Shown piece after piece: positions 45,625-56,277 of a stretch of DNA of 64,000 nt. The first letter of the stretch is position 1, and each line of letters opens with the position of its first letter. A program made the translations under genes and the position numbers. The stretch spans positions 284,715,560 through 284,779,559 of the forward strand of contig JAYESD010000001.1 in the NCBI GenBank assembly GCA_036927565.1, given 5' to 3'. The notes below the pieces were generated by a model that had not been told where the DNA came from, made no database searches, and saw only the letters and a program-made list of their open reading frames with translations. The stretch is from Tuctoria greenei. Taxonomy: Eukaryota; Streptophyta; Magnoliopsida; Poales; Poaceae.

Positions 45625-48600
45625 GTGAACTACAAAGGCAGAGGAAAGCATTGGGTACTCGATAGCGGGTGCACTCAACATATGACCGGCAATGATGGTA
45701 TATTCACCACCATAGAAAACCCCGGCAATCATGAACAAGTCACCTTTGGTGATAACTATAAGGGAAAGGTAATTGGGTTAGGTAAAATTGCTATTTCTAA
45801 TGATTTATCCATTTCTAATGTTTTGTACGTTAAGTCACTTAGCTTTAATTTACTTTCTATTGCACAACTATGTGATCTTGGACTAACATGCACATTTAGC
45901 AAAAATGATTTTGTTGTGAGTAGTGAAACAAGCCAAGACATAGTCTTCAAAGGATTTAGGCATGGACACCTCTACATAGTGGACTTCTCCAACAAGAATA
46001 CTAGCTTGACCACTTGTCTTTTCACTAAGACAAGCTTGGGTTGGCTATGGCACCGACACATAGCGCACATAGGGATGAGCAAACTCAACAAGTCATTCAA
46101 GCTTGGGATGGTGACCGGCGTGAAGGATGTCACATTTGAGAAGAACAAGCTTTGTAGCGCTTGTCAAGCCGAGAAGCAAGTTGCTTCACACCACCCAAAG
46201 AAGACAATGGTGTCAACCTCCAAGCCACTTGAAGTACTCCACATGGACCTCTTTGGACCGTCCACATATCAAAGCCTTGGCGGTAACCTCTATTGTCTCA
46301 TTATTGTTGATGACTATTCTCACTATGCTTGGACTTTGTTTCTAGGTGACAAGAGTGAAACTCCGGAAGTGTTCAAGACCTTCGCCAACCGTGCTCAAAG
46401 GGAATTTCAACTTCCCATCATCAAGGTCCGGAGTGACAATGGCACCGAATTCAAGAACTACAACATTGGGGAGTGGTGTGACCGTGAAGGAGTAAAACAT
46501 GAGTTTTCGGCCACATACACCCCTCAACAAAACGGTGTCGTTGAAAGGAAGAACAAGACGCTCATCACCCTTGCACGAGCAATGCTTGATGACTATGGCA
46601 CGTCGGAGAAGTTTTGGGCTGAAGCAATCAACACGGTGTGCCATGCCGCAAATAGGGTCTATCTCCATCGACTACTTCAAAAGACCCCGTACGAGCTTCT
46701 TATTGGGAGAAAGCCCAACATCTCCTACTTTCGAGTCTTTGGATGCAAGTGCTACATCTACCGCAAGAAAAGGCTCGGTAAGTTTGAAAGAAGATGTGAT
46801 GTTGGTATATTCCTTGGTTATGCATCAAACTCAAAAGCATATCGAGTATTCAACCGAACCTCCGATTTAGTTGAGGAAAGTTGTGATGTTGAGTTTGATG
46901 AGACTAATGGCTCCCAAGAGGAGAGTTTTGGTCATGATGAAATAGATGATGGGCCTCTACGAGAAGCCATGAAGAACATGACCATTGGAGACATCAAGCC
47001 CGAAATTGAGGAGAGCCATGATCAAGGGGGAGCTTCAAGTTCCAACAACAACACCTCTATGGTGCCTCAAGTTGACGAAGAAGAGAAGGATGATCCATTG
47101 CCGACTCAAGACTCACAAGCACAACAACATCAAGGGGAAGAAGAAGTCCATGATCAAGTCCAACCACAAGAGGAGCAACACACATCACCTTTGCCAAGTG
47201 CTTCACAACCACTTATGAGGCATGGACGCATCTCCAAGGCGCATCCAATGGACCAAATCATTGGAAGTCCGTCAAGGGGTGTAAGCACACGTTCTCGCCA
47301 CTTTGCTTCATTTTGTGAGCACTACTCGTTTGTTCCGTGTGTAGAACCCACTCACATTGAGGAAGCACTCCAAGACCCAAATTGGGTGATGGCCATGCAA
47401 GAAAAACTCAACAACTTCATCTGCAATGAAGTTTGGATGTTGGAGGAGCGACCCAAGGACAAGAACGTCATCGGAACAAAGTGGGTGTACCGCAACAAAC
47501 AAGATGAGAATGGCGTTGTGGTCCGAAACAAGGCAAGACTTGTGGCCAAAGGGTTCTCGCAAGTGGAAGGACTAGATTTTGGGAAGACATTTGCCCCGGT
47601 CGCCCGGCTAGAAGCCATCCGTATACTCCTTGCCTTTGCATCACATCATAGTATTAGACTTTATCAAATGGATGTGAAAAGTTCCTTTCTTAATGGTTAC
47701 ATTAATGAGCTTGTTTATGTTGAACAACCTCCCGGGTTTGAAGATCCGAGGAATCCTAATCATGTGTATAGGTTGCACAAGGCGCTCTACAGGCTCAAGC
47801 AAGCACCTAGGGCGTGGTACGAACGACTACGGGATTTCCTCATCATGCAAGGATTCAAGATCGGGAGGGTGGACACTACACTCTTCACCAAGGACATCGA
47901 CGGAGATTTGTTCATTTGTCAAATTTATGTTGATGATATTATTTTTGGTTCAACTAACGAAGCTCTTAGCCATGAGTTTGGCAAAATGATGTCTAGGGAA
48001 TTCGAGATGTCAATGATTGGAGAGCTCAACTTCTTCCTTGGATTTCAAATCAAGCAACTTCAAGAGGGGACCTTCGTCTATCAAGAGAAGTACACCAAGG
48101 ACCTCTTCAAGAAATTTGAGATGGGAGATTGTAGCTCAAGAAGCACTCCAATGGCAACCAATTGTCATCTCGACGCGGATAAGGACGGTAAACCTATTGA
48201 TCAATCTAACTACCGTTCTATGATTGGTTCATTGCTTTACCTTACCGCATCTAGGCCCGATGTCATGTTTAGTGTATGCTTGTGTGCTCGCTTTCAAGCG
48301 GCACCTAAAGAATCGCATAGGAAGGCGGTCTTTAGGATACTTAGGTATCTTAAGCATACCCCTAATGTGGGCTTGTGGTACCCTAAAGGTGCAAAATTCC
48401 ATCTTGTGGGATACTCGGATTCGGACTTTGCCGGATGCCGCGTGGACCGCAAGAGTACCTCCGGTGGGTGCCACTTGCTTGGGTATTCCCTAGTTTCTTG
48501 GTCAAGCAAGAAGCAAAATTTCGTTGCCTTGTCCACGGCGGAAGCGGAATATATTGCGGCCGGTGCATGTTGTGCCCAAATTCTTTATATGAAGCAAACC

Positions 48601-48879
48601 CTTTTGGACTTTGGTGTTAAATTTGGTTGTGTGCCTCTCCTTTGTGACAATGAAAGTGCGGTTAAGATAGCTAAAAACCCCGTTCAACACTCCCGCACTA
48701 AGCACATTGATATTCGCCATCATTTCTTGAGAGACCATGAAGCTAAGGGAGACATCTCTTTGAGAGGTGTTAGGTCCGAAGAACAATTGGCGAATATCTT
48801 CACTAAACCACTTGATGAGAAAACTTTTTCTAGGCTAAGGAGTGAATTAAATGTGCTAGATGCATCAAAAGTCATGTAA
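45625..48879 (+). CDS. pol: Element H pol polyprotein, intact
   Basis: Open for 1084 codons. The first codon after a TAG is GTG, so it is probably made as a gag-pol fusion by recoding or splicing rather than from its own start. Protease active site VLDSGCTQHMTG at residues 11-22; GAG-pre-integrase finger (HRHIAHIG ... CSAC) at about 135-180; integrase with HMDLFGPS (about 206), VRSDNGTEFK (about 268) and NGVVERKN (about 302), giving the D,D,E triad; RT from about 585 with YVDDIIFGS (about 767); RNase H from about 928 with YSDSDFAGCR, AEAEYIAA and TKHIDIRHHFL. No break was found, unlike A and B. It could supply enzymes in trans if expressed. Confidence 0.93.
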   Translation: MNYKGRGKHWVLDSGCTQHMTGNDGIFTTIENPGNHEQVTFGDNYKGKVIGLGKIAISNDLSISNVLYVKSLSFNLLSIAQLCDLGLTCTFSKNDFVVSSETSQDIVFKGFRHGHLYIVDFSNKNTSLTTCLFTKTSLGWLWHRHIAHIGMSKLNKSFKLGMVTGVKDVTFEKNKLCSACQAEKQVASHHPKKTMVSTSKPLEVLHMDLFGPSTYQSLGGNLYCLIIVDDYSHYAWTLFLGDKSETPEVFKTFANRAQREFQLPIIKVRSDNGTEFKNYNIGEWCDREGVKHEFSATYTPQQNGVVERKNKTLITLARAMLDDYGTSEKFWAEAINTVCHAANRVYLHRLLQKTPYELLIGRKPNISYFRVFGCKCYIYRKKRLGKFERRCDVGIFLGYASNSKAYRVFNRTSDLVEESCDVEFDETNGSQEESFGHDEIDDGPLREAMKNMTIGDIKPEIEESHDQGGASSSNNNTSMVPQVDEEEKDDPLPTQDSQAQQHQGEEEVHDQVQPQEEQHTSPLPSASQPLMRHGRISKAHPMDQIIGSPSRGVSTRSRHFASFCEHYSFVPCVEPTHIEEALQDPNWVMAMQEKLNNFICNEVWMLEERPKDKNVIGTKWVYRNKQDENGVVVRNKARLVAKGFSQVEGLDFGKTFAPVARLEAIRILLAFASHHSIRLYQMDVKSSFLNGYINELVYVEQPPGFEDPRNPNHVYRLHKALYRLKQAPRAWYERLRDFLIMQGFKIGRVDTTLFTKDIDGDLFICQIYVDDIIFGSTNEALSHEFGKMMSREFEMSMIGELNFFLGFQIKQLQEGTFVYQEKYTKDLFKKFEMGDCSSRSTPMATNCHLDADKDGKPIDQSNYRSMIGSLLYLTASRPDVMFSVCLCARFQAAPKESHRKAVFRILRYLKHTPNVGLWYPKGAKFHLVGYSDSDFAGCRVDRKSTSGGCHLLGYSLVSWSSKKQNFVALSTAEAEYIAAGACCAQILYMKQTLLDFGVKFGCVPLLCDNESAVKIAKNPVQHSRTKHIDIRHHFLRDHEAKGDISLRGVRSEEQLANIFTKPLDEKTFSRLRSELNVLDASKVM

Positions 48880-49489
48880 GTTGCCATGATCATGTAAGAA
48901 TGCATGTCATATAGGTCTTGCCTAACTCTCAAAGGATAGGGGTGAGCAAGGGTTAGCTTGGGATGGTGGTTCTTTTGAGTTTTCCCAAGGCTTGGAGAGT
49001 AGCTCTCCCTGAAGAAGCATTTGAAAGGTTCAAACTTGGCAAGATAGATTTATATGTCTTGCATGATGCCTGCCATGTAGACTTGCACTCATATTTAAAT
49101 TTCTTGCATTATAAATTTGTTTGGCATTGCATACGGTAGATTGTCACAAAGGGGAACCCACCTCATGAGAAAGAGACTTGCTTGAAATGCAATATCTCAA
49201 CTCATATAAGGTGGAAAGAACAAAATGTTAGGTGCGTTAATGCCTAGAGGAACATGCTTTAAAGAGATAGAAGTCTTCATACTCTAGCTCACAAAGCATG
49301 GGCCTTACATTTTATTTAGATAATTTTCCTCCTATTTTTTCTCGATGTTCCATTTGCTTTAAGGATTAGCCAAGTTGTTGGCATATTAGCATTTTTGAGG
49401 GGTAAGGGGTTGCCCAAAAAGTCCTAAGACATGTGTTTCTCTTTGCTTGTTTGTTTGGTCAAAGGACATATATGGGATGTTTTTGTTCT
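48880..49489 (+). other. Element H spacer after pol
   Basis: AT-rich, non-coding; no ORF or repeat that I can support. It separates pol from the inverted motif array. Purine-rich pieces (GATAGGGGTGAG, near 48937) are too short to call. Confidence 0.5.
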
Positions 49490-49890
49490 GTTCTCATCGG
49501 ATTATCCGATGCCTAGGTCAATCCCTCATCGGATCAATTGGTGTTCAATCTCCTAGTGCCAGTTCAGTCAGTATCTCAATTCAACTGACGCGTTCGTTCT
49601 GAAAAACATCGGTCGATCTGGTGTTCCCTCTTCTAGAACTGCGCCAAATTCCACCGATGCTGCTTCACCCCACGTCGAACCATCCGGTGTCAACATTCCA
49701 TTTTTGAACATCCTTACTATACCATTCGACCGATGCTCCCATCCTTCAACGTCGGTTCATCCGGTGTCAACAGCACTTTTCTGAAAAACCTTTCTGTATC
49801 ATTCGACCGATGCTTCTCATGTTCAATATCGGTCCATCTGGTGTTAAATTTACGGCTAGGGTTTGGGACCCACTATTTAAACGCCATTTC
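49490..49890 (+). promoter_or_regulatory. Inverted copy of the LTR motif array plus TATA-like box (putative internal promoter)
   Basis: CATCGG...CCGGTG units, the reverse complement of the U3 motif, recur near 49497, 49528, 49609, 49665, 49738 and 49822 with the spacing and accessory CGACCGATG motif of the LTR array. About 20 bp after the last comes CTATTTAAACG (49875), a TATA-like box, followed by a GCC-rich leader and the ATG of the third ORF at 50241. The layout mirrors U3 then TATA in the LTR. Promoter function is inference. Confidence 0.55.
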
Positions 49891-50240
49891 GCCTTCGTCG
49901 TTTTCTCTTCCGATTCAGTTGCCAAATCACACCGCCGCCGTTCCTCTCGCCACGCCACCACCGACTGCCGCCGCCGCCGCCGCAGCACCACTGCAGCCGC
50001 CGCTGCCACACCACCTCAGCCGCCGCCGTCGCCGCTGCTCCACCAAGCGTCGTCGCCGCTCTCCCTCACCACCATAGCGACGCTGCCGCCTCCTCTCGTG
50101 CACCACCAACCGCCCTTCGCGCACGCCTCGCCGTCGTGGTGCCTCCACGGTCACCACCCCGTCGCTAGGGTTTCCCGGCCCGTTGATCTCCGTGTCGTTT
50201 CGTGCGCGTGACTTTGTCAACCTCACTCTTGATCATCGCA
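49891..50240 (+). other. GCC-rich leader before the third ORF of H
   Basis: CCG/GCC trinucleotide-rich stretch (densest at 49930-50050) resembling 5' leaders of grass genes. It contains frames open by composition alone; several are open in two or three frames at once, so I do not call a protein. A long upstream ATG-poor region would suit a leader. Confidence 0.45.
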
Positions 50241-52388
50241 ATGGCTCGCGACAAGAAAAACAAGGGCAAGGCCATTGCGGAGCCGGCCGCGAAGAAGCAA
50301 AAATTGTCGAAGGAAGAAAAGAAGGCGTTGATGGCTGCTCGCGCCGCCGAGGAGCGTGAGCGTGGCCGAGGAGGATCACTGAGGATCCATGAAGCTCGTC
50401 CGAGGCAGCCTCCTGTGATTGATGACTCCAAGGCCAAAGAAGAGCCGGTAGAGCATCTCGTCCGCCGGCGCTCAGCCCGGACCCGTGGGGGTCATCCCCC
50501 GGCACCACCTCGTCCGAGACCGACGGCTGCCGATCGTCGTGAGGACAAGGAGGCCCAGCGAGCTATCTACGAGATGGACACCACTGTCCATGTCGTTAAA
50601 GGAGTCCGGTTGACCGACTACCGGAAGATGAAGGCCAAGCAGCTTCGCAGACTCAGGTGGAGTGTGCTGCTTGAGCAGTGGTACCCGCAGCCCCGGGAAG
50701 CCCTGGTGAACAGTCGGTTCTGGACTGTGATGCAGGCATCTCTCTACGAGACTTACAGACGCCGAGGCCACAAGTTGTTCCAGCACAACTTCCGGGACTG
50801 GGATCAGCTCGCTCTGGCTGCCGAGACAGAGATTCAACCTTATTTTGAGAGGTACAGGGGTCTGGTGCAGCTAGTGTCCTATGTGAGGAGTGCCTACGTG
50901 GAGGATTGGGTCCGCGTGTTCTACGCCACCCTCTACGTCTCTGAGGGCAGAAGATTGATTGATTTCATGTTCATGGGACAGCACTATCACCTGACGAGGC
51001 AGACGCTGGCACAGCTGCTGTGAGTGGACTTGCACGACACCTGCGTGCATGAGAGGGTCTATGGTTAGGCAGACCCACTGAGGAGGCCGCTCACTGGAGG
51101 AGTGGCACCAGCTCTGGAGGAGATCCATTCTTTGTTCGGTCCTACTTTCTCTCCTGACCAGCCGAGAGTACTGGCCTTGTTGACTCCTGGTGCGCGCACA
51201 GTGCACCTCGCCTTGCGCCGCACGCTCCTGCCGAGGTCTGGTTACTTGGAGGGGTTCATCAGCCTACAGCAGACTCTCCTATTCTACATCATGAACGGGA
51301 TGGAGTTCAACATCGTGGACGTCCTCATATGCGAGATGGAGGATGTGATCACAGATGGAGTGGGGATGATGAGGCAGCTCGTGTATGGTCACTGGATCAG
51401 CTACCTGCTCACCATGATGGTCCCTGAGGAGTCCGCCGTGCACGACCGGCTCACTGACGAGAGTGTGACACGGTTCGGTCACTACCGTGCCCCAGCTCCT
51501 GGAGACCGCCGCCTTGGCCGTCGAGTCGAGCGTCAGGTCAGGGCTCGCCTTTCTGAGAAGAACTGGTCGGACTTGGAGAAGGAGGATGAGAGGCTAGCTG
51601 AGGCAGAGGCACAAGGTGAGGACCTACAGCACATATGGTCCGAGAGCGACATCGACGACAGTGTCGAGGAGTACTTTCCACCTCCTCCCTCACCCAGGCA
51701 GCACGACGTGGAGGCTGGAGGCTCTATAGTGCCACCACCTACTCCACCTCCCGTCACTGAGGCACAGGTCACTCAGCCGTCAGAGCTAACTTCGCTCCTC
51801 CAGCAGATGGTTGAGCAGCAGCGTCTCGATAGACTGGCAGCTGAGCAGGCTGCCCGCCTCCTTGAGCTCCAGCAGCAGCAGCAGGAGATGCAGCGTCAGA
51901 TCGCCCGTGAGAGGCGTGAGGACACTGACCAGCTGACTGGACTCATAGACCAGATGCACCAACGCACCCTCGACCAGCAGTAGCAGATGCAGCAGGCGAT
52001 GATGGGCATCCTGGGGTTGATCACCAACCTCTACACCCAGACCGGGATTGCCCTTCCGTCGCAGCTGCCAGGAGTCGCTCCACCACCTCCAGTCCTGGCT
52101 CCAGCTGCCACTCCGGTGCCGTCTATGCCGATTCCCTCCTTCAGCATGTCTCCACTTCTGGCTCCTGGTGCTCCGTCTCACTCCCCGCTGCCGGCTACGA
52201 CCCTGTTCCAGCAGACGCCGGCCTCCGTCATCAGTGCCCCTGTTCCAGTAGCTCCTACACAGCCGGAACCGACGGTGGCTCCTACGGCTCCGGCAGCTCC
52301 TTCTACCGCTACTCCAGGCAGCAGCTCCGGCGACAGCACTCCCGACGGTGACCAGTTCGTCATCGCGCCCAGTACTCAGGATCCTTAG
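50241..52388 (+). pseudogene. Element H third ORF (Sirevirus envelope-like position), three stops
   Basis: ATG at 50241 in good context (G at -3 and +4). One continuous frame of about 716 codons interrupted by TGA 51021, TAG 51066 and TAG 51981. N-terminus is lysine-rich with two basic clusters (about residues 3-35, including KKQKLSKEEKK), like a bipartite nuclear signal. The middle (residues about 140-420, HNFRDWDQLAL, VRVFYATLYV, MRQLVYGHWI) resembles the putative plant transposon protein domain (PF20167-like). Then an acidic stretch, a glutamine/leucine-rich coiled coil (about 51790-52000) and a proline/alanine-rich tail. I see no signal peptide or clear membrane segment. The envelope label is therefore positional only. 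Confidence 0.75.
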
Positions 52389-52788
52389 GCACTCGGATCC
52401 CTTTTTGGTGTCTTGATACCAAAGGGGAAGAAGAGTTAGAGGAGTCAGGGGGAGTGTCTTAGTCTCAGGGGGAGTCCTTCTTTTGAGTTATCTGTTATCT
52501 TTTGTAATTTGGAGTTTATCAATATTATCTTTTGTAACTCGATGCTTTTGCTACTCATTTGGTGTTCATTGAGTACTCTTATGTTAATTAATCGATTGAG
52601 CTTATTTGGTGTTACTCATTTATTCACACTTGAGTTATTGATTGATTTTGAGCTTTCAAATAATAAGTGTGATATCTTGTATTCATTGCATATCCTAAGT
52701 TTCATTCCTTTAAGTTTCATTCTATCAAATTCATTACCATTGCGCTTTAAATTGTTGTGTTGTCATCAATCACCAAAAAGGGGGAGAT
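52389..52788 (+). other. Element H 3' non-coding region with three polypurine tracts
   Basis: Purine tracts AAAGGGGAAGAAGAG (about 52420), CAGGGGGAG (about 52446 and 52467) and the final AAAAAGGGGGAGAT (52775-52788) that abuts the LTR. The rest is T-rich. Multiple tracts match the pattern in A and B. Confidence 0.8.
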
Positions 52789-54194
52789 TGAAAGCATCTA
52801 GGCCCCCATGAGGTATGGTTTCGTTGATTAATGACAACCATTCAATTTTACTAATGAATTTGTGAATGCAAGGTCCCCATAATCATTCAATAAAATGAAA
52901 TCAATATGTCACTAGAGACCCCTAACAATCAATGTATGAGATCAAATCAATGATATGAAGACAAGAAGTGAAAGCTCTTATGTCAAAGTCATTCAACTTT
53001 AAATTGACCACATTCAATGCTTAAAGATCATCAGAAATGCCTTTGCAACAAATTTCAAAGAGGTCAATCGAGCAAGACACAAAAAAATTCACTTAGAAAC
53101 AACCCGAAGCAAACAAAATCAACTCACCAGATCAACCAATGATTCCTCAGAATAACACATCAGTCGAGTTGGTTCAACTGAAGAAGAAGACCTCACAACA
53201 AAGTACTCACCGGATCATCCGATGTGAATGGCTCAGCAACATCGGTCCATCAGTACAGTTTACAAGATCATTGGACCAAGTGTAGCACCGGATCATCCGA
53301 TGTACATAGAAGCATACATCGGTCGATTACTCCAGTAAGCATCAAGTTTGAGTAAATTCTAGAGGAAGAGCCACCGGATCATCCGATGAGAAGATAGGAT
53401 CAACATCGGTCTAACAACGGTCATATCTGACACAATGACGTCAGCTAAAGTAACTTGACCGATGATAACTAAAGGGGAGACATCGGATCATCCGGTGTTC
53501 ACAGTAAAGTTCTGCCAGCCTACTTTTCCAACGGCTATTTCGGGGAGGCTGGTTATAAATACCCCCTAAACCGGTCATTTCGACAAGTCTTGATCACCAG
53601 ACACCATCAACACATCCACAAGCGTTCAAGACCAAGAGCAATCACTTCCACACCATTTTGATCATCTATACACCAAGATTTAGGCTAGAACTAGCTAGAG
53701 AGATAGCTTGTGTGCCTCCATTCTGGGTGAGTGGACTCTCTAGGATAGTGTGAGAGCCTCAAGTGAGTGCCCTTGGTGTTTGTAACTGTGAGAAGACTTC
53801 CGGAGCTTGCCAAGGCGTGTGTGGAAGCCTGGAAGGTCGAAGTTGTACAAGGCTTGAGCTCCACCTTGCCAAAGGAGGCAAACGGAGAGGAATAGTGAAG
53901 ACCCCTTGTCTCGGTGACTTGGGTGTGGCAAAACCCTTTGGTGGGTGCCACAACATGGATGTAGGAAGATGTTGACGATCTTGCCGAACCACGGGATAAA
54001 TCCTTGTCTCGTCGGGAGTTTGCATCCTTCTCCTTTCCCTTACTTGTATGCATTTTATATTCTGCGAAGTTTCTTTCTACTAGAATGCATAGATAGTGTG
54101 CGTAGGGAATTGGGCCTTAGAAATTAAGTTTTTTTGCTTAGAATTTTTCGAAGAAAGCCCAATTCACCCCCCTCTTGGGCATTCGGTCCTTACA
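52789..54194 (+). repeat. Element H 3' LTR
   Basis: 1406 bp, same ends as 42020-43423. TATA box TATAAAT at 53553. The motif array is slightly better preserved than in the 5' LTR (for example GACATCGGATCATCCGGTG near 53480). Confidence 0.95.
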
Positions 54195-54199
54195 GTGGT
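54195..54199. repeat. Target-site duplication of element H, right copy (GTGGT)
   Basis: Matches 42015-42019 exactly. Confidence 0.9.
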
Positions 54200-54690
54200 G
54201 TGCATGACAAGCTATGGGAACTTGAGCATTCTTCAATCCACCCCTTGAGTGGAGACCTTCTTCTCATCCATGATGAATGAGAATAGGACTCCTTCAGCTC
54301 CAGTATGAATGCGGTCATGGATTGGTTGAGCCAACTCATGACACGAGTGTTGGATGAAGAGCCATCTATCCTCCCCATGGTGGAGGCAAACCAAGAAGAA
54401 CTTCTTGGAGCCTTCCCCAAGCTTGGGTATGGATGACTTTGGCTCAAACTGAAAGCTGAAATTCTCCCGCAAAGAGGCAATGGTGTTGCCTAGCGGACAT
54501 TTGTTGAGGTATGCCTTAAATCATCTTGCAGTTTAGCACTTGCGTCCTCATTGGCCATCCCATACAATGGGTTGGCCAACACTACCCCATTTTCACACAG
54601 AGGAGAAAACAAACTAGGTTAATCCTGCCAGATAACTATTAGTACCTATAGCTCAATCACAAGTGATAGCTATCCTTAACTTCCTTTGAC
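54200..54690 (-). pseudogene. Element I leader with gag-like remnant
   Basis: Between the primer site and the H insertion. The longest minus-strand frames (about 54480 to 54190) include MRENFSFQFEPKSSIPKLGEGS in one frame and a different product in another. I cannot match either to a gag domain with confidence. Position directly after the primer site suggests the remains of a gag start. Frames are short and overlap, so no product is claimed. Confidence 0.35.
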
Positions 54691-54693
54691 TTC

Positions 54694-54711
54694 CCCGGCA
54701 ACAGTGCCAGA
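54694..54711 (-). other. tRNA-Asp-type primer-binding site of element I (innermost copy)
   Basis: Minus strand TGGCACTGTTGCCGGGGA, a mutated complement of the tRNA-Asp 3' end, the copy next to the internal region. Better copies (TGGCGCCGTTGCCGGGGA) lie further out inside the repeat units at 54718-54835. Confidence 0.7.
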
Positions 54712-54717
54712 AATGCT

Positions 54718-54876
54718 TGTTGACGGATCCTAAGATATACTAACAAATCATCCCCGGCAACGGCGCCAGAAATGCTTGTTGACGGATCCTAAGATATACT
54801 AACAAATCATCTCCGGCAACGGCGCCAGAAATGCTTGTTGACGGCTCCTAAGATATACTAACAAATCATCTCCGGT
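54718..54876 (-). repeat. 59 bp U5 extension units with primer sites (I 5' LTR)
   Basis: Units start at 54718, 54777 and 54836 on the plus strand; the first two are complete and contain a full tRNA-Asp primer site, the third breaks off after CATCTCCGG where about 130 bp of U5 are deleted. Together with 35945-36061 and 30390-30443 this shows one, two and three units in different LTR copies. Confidence 0.82.
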
Positions 54877-56277
54877 ATATACTACTCTTATGGTCAAGCT
54901 ATGGGATACTAATCCATTATCCGGACAGGGGTAAGTTGATAATAGGGGTAGTGTGACACACACCTAGGTAATCTATTCTAAAGGGTAAAATGGGTCCTAG
55001 AGGGAGATTGGATTGAGAGTTAGAGAGTTGCTCCTACAATGCTTCTAATACATATACATAGTCTAAGGTAGATACTAATGGTCATGTCAATGATGAATTC
55101 CTATGCAATGCTATTCAACACATCAGGCACGGGCTTACCCCTAGCAATACTAGGGCGACTCCCGCCAAGAGCCTGTGGCATAGCCGAACGTGGAGGATTA
55201 CAAAGGACAGATAGGGCTGTCACCACCTACTTCCTACCTCTTAAATCCGTGGGTCTACGAGACATCCAATGCTACTTAAATACCCTAGCACCATGCTAGC
55301 ATACTAAGCAAATACCTTAGGAGCCATGGCACAAGCCATCCTAAGGCAATGACTAACCTAAACATTGTTGAACAATTGTTGAAGCATAGCATAAGTCATT
55401 CATATTAACATGATCATATCATAACTACATAGACTATAGTGGGGGTCTATAAGGTTTATGACCATAAGATGTGATCATGAGAGTGAAATCATAAGGACTA
55501 TACCTTCCACATACATGGACTCCACAATCAAACAAGAAACGCTTTGTCCAAGTATACGTATAAAAGAAGACCAAAGATAATATCTTTATTGAGCACAAAG
55601 TCACAAATATAATAAGGAATACATAAGCCATACCTTTCCCAATGTGGAATTGGGAAGAGAGACTCCTTCTACTACTTTCCCAATTTTGACTTGGGACTAG
55701 AGGCTCTCCTCTCTACATCCTAACTCCTCTAAGGACTATGGAAGATAGTGTATACAATAGAATGATGCCCAAGTAGTGTGTGTTGAAGTGAGGGGTATGG
55801 GGTCCCATTTATACTAGTGTTGAGGTCGGTTCCCGCCACCAAAAGCACGCGAATTAGTCACCATTGACTCCAGGGAGCCGGGAGGAGCCAACACGTGGAG
55901 GCTGACCGAGTTTGGTGCAAAGACTAGGTCGGCCGACCCCCTGGTTCGGCCGACCTAGTCATTGCACCATTTCTCGTGTGCTTTCTCCAGGTGGCTTCTT
56001 GGTGGGTCCCATTGATGTATATGGGTGATACTTCTGTTTGTGGGCCATTTGATCCATGGGATGCCACGTGTCGTCGCCTGATTGGCTGGGATGATATTTT
56101 ATAGGATTGGTCCCTCTACATTTCCTCATTTACTACATAAAATGCTGCATACACATATTTCTCCAAGTCCAGGTGGAATTGGGTTAGATAGAAAGGTGAT
56201 GTGTGCAAGAAATGACAAATCCTTCACATAATTGAGTTAAATTGATGGATGAAATCGGTATATAACAGCCGTCAACA
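54877..56277 (-). repeat. Element I 5' LTR (partly deleted in U5)
   Basis: Matches 36190-37628 closely and ends GCCGTCAACA at 56277. TATA box (minus) at 55805-55816. Relative to the 3' LTR it lacks the U5 block with GATCCGCAAGCGCAC; the join falls at a shared CATCTCC(A/C)GG, a short homology at the breakpoint. Confidence 0.82.

Larger units (their letters stand above)
42020..54194 (+). mobile_element. Copia element H, Sirevirus-like, full length with third ORF
   Basis: 12,175 bp, flanked by GTGGT, inserted into the non-coding interior of element I. Order: LTR 42020-43423, tRNA-iMet primer site, gag, pol, a motif array with a TATA-like box, a third ORF (50241-52388), several polypurine tracts, LTR 52789-54194. 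This organisation, with an extra ORF after RNase H, large size, CCGG motif modules and repeated polypurine tracts, is that of Sireviruses. Pol is intact over 1084 codons; gag has two stops and the third ORF three. The LTRs differ by a few percent by eye, so insertion was fairly recent compared with the surrounding elements. Confidence 0.94.
35945..56277 (-). mobile_element. Element I, non-coding Athila-type LTR element, split by H
   Basis: Minus-strand element: 5' LTR 54718-56277, tRNA-Asp primer site near 54695, a short gag-like leader (54200-54690), about 4.4 kb of non-coding internal DNA (37644-42014), polypurine tract (37629-37643) and 3' LTR 35945-37628. Without H it is about 8.2 kb. It is flanked by ACTGC (35940-35944) and GCTGC (56278-56282), one mismatch, and lies inside the LTR of G. 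No protease, RT or integrase was found, so it would depend on a relative such as element C. Both LTRs end in extra 58-59 bp units. Confidence 0.8.

Noticed and set aside
49767..50226. Arginine- and proline-rich frames on both strands
   Set aside because: Products of the GCC/CCG-rich leader of H; several frames are open at once, as expected from composition.
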